64,000 nucleotides of DNA. Origin: Strongylocentrotus purpuratus. Its lineage: Eukaryota; Echinodermata; Echinoidea; Camarodonta; Strongylocentrotidae. The notes beneath the pieces were generated by a model that made no database searches, was not told where the DNA came from, and saw only the letters and a program-made list of their open reading frames with translations. The DNA is taken from NCBI RefSeq assembly GCF_000002235.5, contig NW_022145601.1:6673322-6737321 (forward strand), read 5' to 3'. This document shows, in pieces, positions 27,001 to 39,000 of this stretch. Each line of letters starts with the position of its first letter. The first letter of the stretch is position 1. The translations under genes were made by a program, and so were the position numbers.

Positions 27001-30000
27001 GGGCGACAGAGACAGAGATATAGAGAGGGAGAGACGGGCTAAATGCACAAGGGAAATGGGTGTGGTAAGAGCAAGGAAATACGAGATAAAGAAAGACAAA
27101 CACATGAGATTAATTCTAGATAGTAAGAAAAGAGAAACCGTGTCTGTTCTAGCAAAATAAAAGTGTTGTCTATCTATTTACAATGCACATGTAAAATAAA
27201 CTCCCTACGACTAGTGACAAAATGTACATAATTTCTAAATATAGAATGCGAAATACTATTTATAGAATACGTGCTTTTAAAACACGCTTTTACAAGAATC
27301 TATATCATTATGACACCAAATTTCATTGTATTCACGTGATTTATTCCTTTTGAGTTCGAAGAATGCAAAACTGACAACAAATCGTTTCCAATATAAATCG
27401 TGTTTGGTATACCTTTGATCTTGATGCCTCAGAGGCCATCGTCGAGTAGAACTCATCACTCAGCTTCACACTGTCGAGACGCAGTGATCGAAGATTTGGC
27501 ATGGAGCAGAGACCTCTCGCGTAATGAGACGATGCAACAGAACCCAGATCTGCATTCTCGTGCGTTAGGTTCTTAATCTGGTGGTGTGACAGGACAGGTT
27601 GAATACAGTGAATAATATTATCAAGTATAGACGACATGTCTGATTTAAATATTCTAAGTATCATCAATGTAACATTATCAACCTCTATATAGACTTTCTT
27701 GCAAGATAAATATAAGGGAAAGATAGAGAGAGAGAGAAGAACTGGGACAGAGACAGATAAATAATGAGAGAGAAAGAGGGATAGAGAGAAAACCCCGAGG
27801 GAAATGGATGTGGAAAGAGCAAGGAAAGACGAGATTAAGAAAGAAAAACAAATGTGATTTATTCTAGATAGTTAGAAAAGGGAAACCGTGTCTGTTCTAG
27901 CAAAATAAAAGTGTTTTGTCTGTCAATTACAAATGTCCATGCAAAATTAACTTCATGCGACTTCTGATAAAATATACATAATTTCTAAATATAGAATGCG
28001 AAATACTATTCATAGAATATATGCTTTTATAACACGCATTTATAAGAATCTATATCATTATGAGACCAAAATTAATTGTATTCACGTGATATATTTCCTT
28101 GTTAGCATGGCAAAACTATTGGTAATATTGATATGAGAGTACTCGTAACTGATGAAAATAAATAATGTCTTTTTTAAAAGTTTTAACAAAAACAGTTACC
28201 CCATAAGTTGAGTTCGAAGAATGCAAAAGTGGCAACAAATCGTTTCCAATAGTTATCGTGTTTGGTATACCTTTGATCTTGATGCCTCAGAGGCCATCGT
28301 CAAGTAGAACTCATCACTCAGCGTAACACGGTTCAGATTCAGTGATCGTAGATTTGGCATGGAGCAGAGACCTTTCGCGAAATGAGAGGATGCAGCAGAA
28401 CCCAGTTTTGCCGTCTCGTGCTCCAGCTCCTCAATCTGGTGATGTGACAGGACAGGATGAATAAGTTGAATAGTATTATCAAGTATAGATGACATATCTA
28501 ATTTAAATATTCTCATTGTCATCAATGTAACATTATCAACCTAAGCCACCCTGACACTTTCACGAATTTTGGCTCTCGCATTGCCCCGCATTGAGGCGTG
28601 ACAGTGCATGACATTTAGTTGCACGAAGACCGTGTATCGTTCGTGCAATGCGTAACAACATGATAAGCATTGTCCCGTCACGACATACTTACGTCCTACT
28701 TACGCCATACTTACGCCATACTTACTTTTGTGTTCTTCTATTCTGTGCTATAACAACTTGACTATATATCAGGCATGACTCGATTGCTTGGTGTCTGAAT
28801 GCAACAGTGCTTTATTCTCGTCTCAACTCCTCATGTATATACAGCATCTCAATCTTGGTTACATAACATCATAATATACAGGGTGGTATAGACACAGCTG
28901 GATGTAGCTGGTGTTTATGTACGCATGGATTAAATGGGGAGTAAGGATCTAGACACTAAGCCGTGGGAAAGTGAACTTGGTAGCAAAATGAATTGGTCAT
29001 CAAAATAGCAAACACAATACTTACGCCATAGTTACGTATTGTTCACGCCATTATTCACGCATTGTCACGAGATTTTTTTTTTCTCCATATGTTTCCCTCC
29101 ACAGGGATTTTATTGAGTTTCATTTGCAACAAATTAATAAATATATATTCAAGATAATTAACATGTATAACATAAATAAAATTGGCTTCTCAAGATGAAC
29201 TGTTGATTCAACAGAAAACTAACAAATGTTTAATAATTCATTTTTGGCACTCATGGAAAGAAGAAAATAGAGATAAATATCATTTTATGTAAACAAATTC
29301 CTGAATTGAAACCATTTTCTTGTGAATTAATTATTTCTACAATTCGAATCTGCAATATACTTTTTGTTTTTGAAATAATTTATAATCGAAACTTTAATAT
29401 TATCAAACTCGGGCAGTTGTTTCTTTATTTTGCAAGTATACACCATCTGTCGCACCACAATCAACATACAATTCAATGAATAATTATTTGAACCTCTTAA
29501 CCAAATAGTTAATCTTGTAATGAAAATGGTAATTTATTTCCGGTTCCAGTATTATATCCAATGCTCCAACCTATCCCAAATATGTTTTAGATGCGTACAA
29601 TCACTGTATAACTGTTTCAATCTGTTCTTTAAAAAATGTACATTATTTTCTTGGGACTAAATTCATTAGTAGATCGTTCGTATATAATATACGTTGCAAA
29701 ACCTTAAACCGAAACCATCGTAAGCCCACATCAAGGGTACAATTCAATCCAATGGGACAATTATGTTTCTCAACTCTTTTCATTCAGGTTGAAAATACAT
29801 TTCCATTTAAGAAAACGTTTACATACTCCTTTCCTTCTCTTTAATAAAGTTGCATAGATATGTGAACATCGGCTTTAATACGTTTCAAAACAAATGCCAT
29901 TGTATCTGGGTGAAAGGGGTTGTGGCACCTTGTGAAAAATAGTACAATTGTTAAACCATTCTCTATTTGCATCGTGTAAACCAAGATAATAAATAAATTA

Positions 30001-33000
30001 TTTGAATATTACACTTTTCTTGGAAATGTTCCAGAGAAAGAAAAAAAATATCACCATTTGTCTCTAAAATATCATTAACAAAACGAACTCCCTTTTTACA
30101 CAATTTTAAACTATATATTGGGATATTGCCTATTTTAATGTTATCATTATTCCATAAGGGTTGGAATAAAATGTTTTCACCATGCATGGACAAGAGCGTT
30201 TTATAAGCCATGAACATTTCTTTCCAAAAAGGTTCTTTGTTTTACCTGCCAGTTCCCGAAAATAATTGTTTCCCATATACAATTTTAAATCTTGCAGTTC
30301 AGGCAAGAGAGATTGCAAAAGACAGAGGATATTGCTATCTATTGAGCCAATTACCAATGTCTTAATCCAGGAAATTTTTAACGATTGGCCCGAGAGGCTT
30401 TCAGCGGTCACTTTTTCTTGTCATTTTTCCTTTATTTTCTAGGCCGTCGCATGCGCATGCGTAGACCTTGCGCAAATAATATGAAAACTGTGCAGGAAGT
30501 ATGCGCAGCCGATGCGGGAAGTATGCGCAGTCGATGCGCTGCCGATGCGCAAATTATGAGCAATTTATTCGTAAATCCGTCGTGAACTGGTCGTAAATAT
30601 GCGTGCTACTCGGGCATTGGCACGCACCGGTCAGTACCGACAAGGGTAGGATACGTATATAATACGCATAGTTCGCGAAGTGTTCACGAAAGTCGTCCAC
30701 CAAATTTGTCGTGCCAAAATTTTGAACATTTTGAAATTCTGCCACGAATTCAAGCCTTTTCCCGCATGTTCCGCAAACGCTTTCCGTTGTGGCAAGAACG
30801 AAACAATGCGCGAACCATGCGTGAACCGAAATCGTGCAAGTGTCAGGGTGCTTTACTTTTTTTTTGCAAGAGAAAGAGAAGGGAGAGAACGAGAGAAAGA
30901 GAGAGAGAGAGACTGGGACAGAGACAGAGAAATGATGAGAGGCAGAGAGAGAAAACCCAAAGGAAATGGAAAGGGTGTGGGAAGAACAAGGAAAGAAGAA
31001 ATAAAGAAAGACAAACAAATGTGATTAATTCTAGATAGTTGGAAAAGAGAGACCGTATCTGTTCTAGCAAAATAAAAGTGTTATGTCTGTCTATTTACAA
31101 TGCACATGTAAAATTAACTTTCTGCGACTACTGACAAAATTTACATAATTTATAGATACAGAATGCGAAATAATATTAGTAGATTATGTGCTTTTAAAAC
31201 ACGCTTTTATATGAATCTACATCATTATGATACCAACGTTCATTGTATTCACGTGATTTATTTCCTCGCCAGCATGACCAAACTATTTATTTAATTGATA
31301 GTGTGAGTGCTCATAACTGATGAAAATAAATTATCTCTCAAAACTTGTGAAAAAATAGTTACCCATAACTATAGTTTAAAGAACACAAAAATGGCATTAA
31401 ATAATTTCCAATAGATATCATGTATTGTATTGTATTTATTAAACATCATTGATGTACATCAATATTCTGTTTATAGACATAGTTATAATCACTTTACAAT
31501 GTAATGCAACAATCGATATATAAAACATAATATAAAACATTTACAACACCTTTCTAAATAAACAATAAGTCATGCAATACGAAATATGTAAATGAGAACT
31601 AAAACAAAAGCATAAGATTGTACACGACTACTTTGTTATAACATATAGTATCTAAAAATTACCCCTCATTGCAATTATGTTTTTGGTGAACATGTTTGGT
31701 ATACCTTTGATCTTAATGCCTCAAAGGCTATCGTTGAGTGGAACTCATCACTCAGCGTCACATAGGGCATATGCAGTGAAGCAGAACTCATATCCGTGTT
31801 CCAGTGCTGTAGCCTCTTAATCTGGTGATGTGACAGGACAGGATGGATGAAGAAGGTGAATAGAATTACCAAGTATAGACGACATGTCTAATTTAATTAT
31901 TCTCATTGTCATCCATGTAACATTATCAACCTCTACATAGACTTTTATTTTTTGCAAGAGAAAGAGAAGGGAGAGAAAGAGCGAGAGAGCGAGAGACTGG
32001 GACAGAGACAGAGACATTATGAAAGGCAGAGAGAGATAGAGAGAAGAACCTGAGGGGAATGGGTGTGGTATATATAAGAGCAAGAAAAGACAAGATAAAG
32101 AAAGACAATTAGTTGTCTGGGGGTAGTTGTCCGGGGAGTTGGTTGTTCTTGGGGGTAGTTGTCTGGGAGTAGATTTCCGGGGGTAGTTTTCCTGGTGTAG
32201 TTTTCTGGGGGATAGTTGTCCGGGGGTAGTTGTCCTAGAGGGTGGTTGCCCCATGGGATTGTTGTCCTAGAGGGCGGTTATCCTAGGGGTGGTTATCCGG
32301 GGTGTGGTTGTCCAGGGGGTAGATGTCCTTGACCCCATTATGACACCAAAGTTCATTTGTATTCACGTGATTTATTTCCTTGTCAGCATGGCCAAACTAT
32401 TTGTAATATTGATATGAGAGTACTCGTAACTGATGAAAATAAATGATGTCTTCTTAAAAGGTTTTAACAAAAACAGTTACCCCATAAGTTAAGTTTGAAG
32501 AATACCAAACTGGCAACAAATCGCTTCCAATAGAAATCGTGTTTGGTATACCTTTGATCTTGATGCCTCAGAGGCCATCGTTGAGTAGAACTCATCACTC
32601 AGCTTCATACAGTCGAGATTCAGTGATCGAAGATTTGGCATAGAGCAGAGAGCTCTCGCGTAATGAGAGGATGCAGCAGAACCCAGTTTTGCCGTATCGT
32701 GCGTTACCTGCCCAATCTGGTGGTGTGACAGGACAGGATGAATAAGGTGAATAGTATCACCAAGTATAGACGACATGTCTTATTTAAATATTCTCATTGT
32801 CATCAATGTAACATTATCAACCTCTACATAGACTTTTTTCAAGAGAAAGAGAAGGGAGAGAAAGAGCCTGGGACAGAGACAGAAAAATAATGAGAGGCAG
32901 AGAGAGATAGAGAGAAAAACACGAAGGAAATGGGTGTGGTAAGAGCAAGGAAAGAAGAGATAAAGAAAAACAATCAAATGTGATTAATTCTAGATAGTTA

Positions 33001-36000
33001 GAAAAGATAGCCCGTGGTCTGTTCAAGCAGAATTAAAGTGTTATGTCTGTCTATTTGCAATGCACATGTAGACTTAACTTCCTGAAACTACTGAAAAAAT
33101 TACATAATTTCTAAATATAGAATGCGAAATACTATTTATAAAATACGTGCTTTTAAAACACGCTATTATATGAATCTATATTATTATTATGAAACCAAAG
33201 TTCAATGTATTCACGTGATTTATTGTCTTGTCAGCATGGCCAAACTTTTTGTAAAAAGACTAATATTGATATGAGAGTACTCGTAACTTATGAAAATAAA
33301 TGATGTCTTTTAAAAAAGTGTTTAACAAAACAGTTACCCCATGAAATGAGTACGAAGAATGCAAAACTGGCAAGAAATCTTTTTCAATAGAAATCGGGTT
33401 TGGTATACCTTTGAACTTGATGCCTCAGAGGCCATCGTCGAGTAGAACTCATCACTCAGCTTCACATTGTACAGATACAGTGATCGAAGATTTGGCATGG
33501 AGCAGAGACCTCTCGCGTAATGAGAGGATGCAGCAGAACCCAGTTTTACCGTATCGTGCTTTAGCTCCTCAATCTGGTGGTGTGACAGGACAGGATGAAT
33601 AAGGTGAATAGTATTATATAGTAAATGACCTATATCGATACTAATGCGCGATTGGTCAAAATGCTGTCACATGACCATCGCTACAAGGATGAGAAGCGTT
33701 ATATTCAGAGGTATGACGTAAACTGCGTCATTATATCCAGAGGTATGACGTAATTTACGTAATACCTCAAGCTCACTCGACAAGTTCAATGCACTTCACA
33801 CGTACACCGCCGCTTCGCACACAAATATACACGCATTGCATTATATTGCAGCGCGAAATATGAAATTGCAACAAAATTATTTTCGTCAAAATAGCAGCTT
33901 AAACGAGCCGTGAGGAAGAATTTGACGAAAAATTGATGAAAAATACTAAGAAAGTCACCAATGTAGCTGAGAATGTGCTGCAAGCTTCCAGTGAATACAG
34001 GATTTACAACAATTTCAGAAACATGTATAGCAACTGAACTGAGTTAGTGAGTAAGTTTACTTTTCAGCCTTTCATCATTTAATGCGGAGGTTCTAGATCG
34101 AATGGTGAATTGTACAGTGAGCGTTCCATGATAACACTGTGATATGGATTGCAGAGACATTTTAAAAAGGTGAGTGCTTTCGGTTTTGACATTTTGTTAA
34201 TGTCCTACAGCACCATCCACTTCTGCTAGCATTCATCCCGATATTATTAGTAATACTAGAGGCTAGTCCATGCAGGACCAGGACCAGAACCAAGTACTGC
34301 AGCTCTCGTGCCGGTAAAATTGCACACACAGAAGAGACTGCATCTTGTTTTGTATCTAATAAAGGTCATCATAATATAACATATATTGACTCTTTCCTTC
34401 GGGAACACTGTAACATTTCATTTCCCTTGGGAAGTTATATTATATCTCGGAATACTATAGTTTTCCTTAGCGCTATGCGCTTCGGAAAAATATAATGTCC
34501 CTCGAGCATCTCAAATGTTATATTGACCCTCTAGGTAATCAATATCTGTATAATATTTGTATACAAGTATAGACGACATGTCTAATTTAAATATTCTCAT
34601 TGTCATCAATGACACATTACCAACCTCTTCGTAGAATTGTTTTGTAAAAGAAAGAGAAGGGAGAAAGAGAAAGAGAGAGAAAGAGAAAAGAGAGAGATAG
34701 AGAGAACAACCTGAGGGAAATGGGTGTGGTTATGCCTCAGTCACACCTTCGCGTATTTGACTTGCGTAATGCTGTGTATTTATGGCAAGCCTTTTAACAT
34801 TTATTCCTATTTCTTGATATCAAGAAATGATTTTCTGTTGTAAAGCAATGGTAATACTCGATATCAAGAAATAAGAATAAATGTTAAAACGGCTTGCCAT
34901 AAATATGCAGCAATACGCAAGCTAAATACGCAAAGGTGTGACTTAGGCATTAAGAGCAAGGAAAGACTAGATAAAGAAAGACGAACAAAAGTTTTACAAT
35001 CATATTTATTAACAAATGTTTTTAAAAATTCTTGCCAAAGAATGGAACAAAGCTCGACTAGCACTTGTGCTCTATTCTAGCTCCCATAAACAACTTTACA
35101 GTAATACACATATTTACGTATATATCTTTTGTACATTTAATAGTATGCAGAGCTATGTCTAAATATCGTTTTTAAACCATTACTGTTCAATCAGCATTAC
35201 TTTTATTTTATCTATACATGTATCAGTATTTATTCTTTGCATTGTATGATTGTTCATATGTACTGTCATTGTTGTGATATGTTGTTGTTAATAAATTCAA
35301 ATTCAAAATAATTTCTAAATATAGAATGCGAAATACTGTTTATAGTATACATGCTTTTAAAACACGCTTTTATATGAATCTATATCATTTTGACTCCAAC
35401 GTTCATTGTATTCACGTGGGTTTTTTCCTCGTCAGCACGACCAAACTATTTATCATATTGATATGAGAGTGCTCATTACTGATGAAAATAAAGGATTTCT
35501 TAAAAAATTGTGACAAACAGTTAATTTCAGTTTAAAGAACGCAAAAATGGCATTAAAACGTTTCCAGGAGTAATCGTGTTCGGTATACCTTGTATCTTAA
35601 TGCCTCAGAGGCCATCGTTATGTCGAACTCATCACTTAGCGTCACAGTGGGGCAATAATATGCAGCAGAACTCAGACCTGGGTTCATGTGCGTTATGTCC
35701 TCAATCTGGTGATGTGACAGGACATGTCTAAATTAAATATTCTCATTATCATCAATGTAACATTATCAACCTCTACATAGAGTTTTTTGCAAGAGAAAGA
35801 GTGAGAAAAGGAAAGAGAGACTGGGACAGAGACAGAGAAATATTGAGAGGCAGAAAGAGATAGAGAAAAAAGCCGAGGGAAATGGGTGTGGAAATGCCTC
35901 AGTCACACCTTTGCGTATTTGACTTGCGTAATGCTGTGTATTTATGGCAAGCCTTTTAACATTTATTCCTATTTCTTGATATCAAGAAATGAATTCTTAA

Positions 36001-39000
36001 TATCAAGAAATGATTTTCTGTTGTAAAGCAATGGTAATATTTGATATCAAGAATTCCATTTCTTGATATCTAGAATTCATTTCTTGATATCAAGAAATAT
36101 TAATAAATGTTGAAACGGCTTGCCATAAATACGCAGCAATACGCAAGCCAAATACGCAAAGGTGTGACTTAGGCATAAGAGCAAGGAAAGACGAGATACA
36201 GAAAGTGTCTGTTCTAGCAAAATTAAAGTGTGTATATTTACAATGCGCATGTTAAATTAACTTCCTGCAGCTACTGACAAAATGTACATACTTTCTAAAT
36301 ATAGAATGCGAAATACTGTTTATAGTATACGTGCTTTTAAAACACGCTTTTACAAGAATCTATATCATTATGACACCAAATTCCATGGTATTCACGTGAT
36401 TTATTCCTTGTTAGCATGGCCAAACTATTTGTAATATTGATATGAGAGTACTCGTAACTGATGAATATGAATGATTTCTTTTTAAAAAGTGTTAACAAAA
36501 ACAGTTCCCCATAAACAGAGCATGAAGAATGCAAAACTGGTAACAAATCATTTCCATTAGAAATTGTGTTTGGTATACCTTTGATCTTGATGCCTCAGAG
36601 GCCATCGTCGAGTAGAACTCGTCACTCAGGTTTATACGGTTGAGACACAGTGATCGAAGATTTGGCATAGAGCAGAGAGCTCTCGCGTAATGAGATGATG
36701 CAGCAGAACCCAGTTTTGCCATTTCTTGCGTAAGCTCCTCAATCTGGTGGTGTGACAGGACAGGATGAATAAGTTGAATAGTATTATCAAGTAGAGACGA
36801 CATATCTACTTTAAATATTCTCATTGTCATCAATTTAACATTTTCAACCTCTACATAGATTTTTTTTTTGCAAGAGAAAGAGAAGGGAGAGAGAGAGAGA
36901 GAGAAAAAAAACCCCGAGGAAAATGGGTGTGGTAAGATCAAGGAAAGACCAGATATATAAAGAAAGACAAACAAAATAATGTGATTATTTCTTGATGGTT
37001 AGAAAAGAGAGACCGTGTCTGTGAATGTCTGTCTATTTACAATGCACCAGTGCAGTTAATCCTTTTTTAAATGGAGGGGGGCAAAGGGGAGCCCAATCCC
37101 TGAGAAAATTTAGCGGTGAATCAGTTAGCCGGTTAATAAGCGGGGGGGCCCTCGTATGGTAAATTAACGTTACCATCTTTTTTGCCATAATTAAGTAGAA
37201 AAGGCCCGTTGACACATGGTTTGGTCTTGCACAGAGCAATACTTGAGCTTCATGATAAAGGAGGTCGAAAACATGGTGGGACATTTGATATTGTGCTACC
37301 CCACCACCCTCCCCCCCCCCCCCCATAATTGATGGAAATAAAGATCTCTTAAAAAAGTGTGAAAAACGGTTACCCCATAAGTTCGGTTTAAAGAACGCAA
37401 AACTGGCAACAAATCATTTCCAATAGTGCAGGGTGCAGGGTTTGATGACATGCATCTTATTAAGAAAGTCATTCATTCAATTGCTGTTCCCTTGGTTCAT
37501 ATTGTTAATTTATCTATGTGTACGGGCTCTGTCCCAAACAAAATGAAAATTGGTAGAATAGTTACAGTGTATAAAAGAGGTGATAGACATTTATTTTCTA
37601 ACTATAGACCCATTACCTTATTACCCTGCTTCTCAAAGATCTTAGAGAAAATCATGTATAGCCGTATAGCTAATCATATAAATAAGAATACTTTATTAAC
37701 TAATGCCCAATATGGTTTCAGATCAAATCATTCTTGTGAGCTTGCACTGATGGAACTACATGATGTACTATTAAATAATATTCATAATAATTTTCATTCA
37801 CTTGGTATTTTCCTTGATCTATCAAAGGCATTCGATCTGATTGACCATAATATTCTTTTGTATAAGTTACCGTATTTTTGGAATTCGTGGTGTAGCCTTA
37901 GACTGGTTTAATAGTTATTTACAGAATAGGTCCTAATATACAAGGTATAATAATTTTGATTCATCTCTTTCGAAGGTTGAATGCGGAATTCTGCAGGGAT
38001 CCATACTCGGTCCCTCGTTATTTTTGCTGTACATTAATGATTTGTGTAATGCTACTTCATTGTTTCATTTTGTTTTATTTGCTGATGATACCAATATCAT
38101 TTCCTCACATAAAGACTTTAATACGCTCCTACATAAGAATAACGAAGATTTAGGCAAAATAGTTGACTGGTTTGATTCCAATAAGTTAGTAATTAATCAT
38201 GACAAAACATGTATTCTGTATTTCTCTAAACTAATATTAAGTTTCCTCCTCATACAATCAAAGTGAAAATTAATGATATATACTTGAATGTTTCTAACTT
38301 CCTGAAATTTCTTGGAGTTTTATTGGACAATCAACTTACTTTTCAAAACCATCGTATGTACATACTAAAAAAGATCTCTAAAAATATCGGAATTATCTGT
38401 AAATTGCGTTCTATTCTACCCAAAAAACATTTATTCATGCTATATAATTCACTTATACTTCCTTTTATCCATTATTGTAACATTACCTGGGCCAACGTTG
38501 CGAAATGCAAATTAGAACCATTTCATAAACTGCAGAAAAAAGCCTTACGCATTTGTACAAAGTCACCTTATTTTGCGCCATCTCGCCCCCTCTTTTTTTA
38601 ATTAAAACACTTAATATTTATCATATATATGAATTAAACATAAAATGGCCCCAGCCAATATAATTAATTTGTTTAACTTTAATAATGATTTTCATCAGTA
38701 TTACACACGTTCAGCTTCCCAATTTCACCTTCCATTAACTTCTATTAACCAATGTATAATTCTTTTAAACATGTAGGACCGAAGATTTTTAATAATTTAA
38801 ATACAATCATTCGTCCATGTTCAACAGCCTCCTCCTTCAAAGTCTTACTTAAAAGTCACTTTATTCATAAATATACTTCTTGATTTCCATATATCTTTTT
38901 CACAAGTTTACCTCATATATGTACACTGTACATGTAATCTCTCTTTCTCCTTCCCTTCTCTTGGGTGAGTGTGTGTGTGTGTGTGTGTTGGATGTGACTG

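Noticed and set aside
30680..31038. Overlapping plus- and minus-strand frames over Arg/Glu- or Ser/Leu-rich sequence
   Set aside because: Created by the GA/CT microsatellite and the end of the TIR element.
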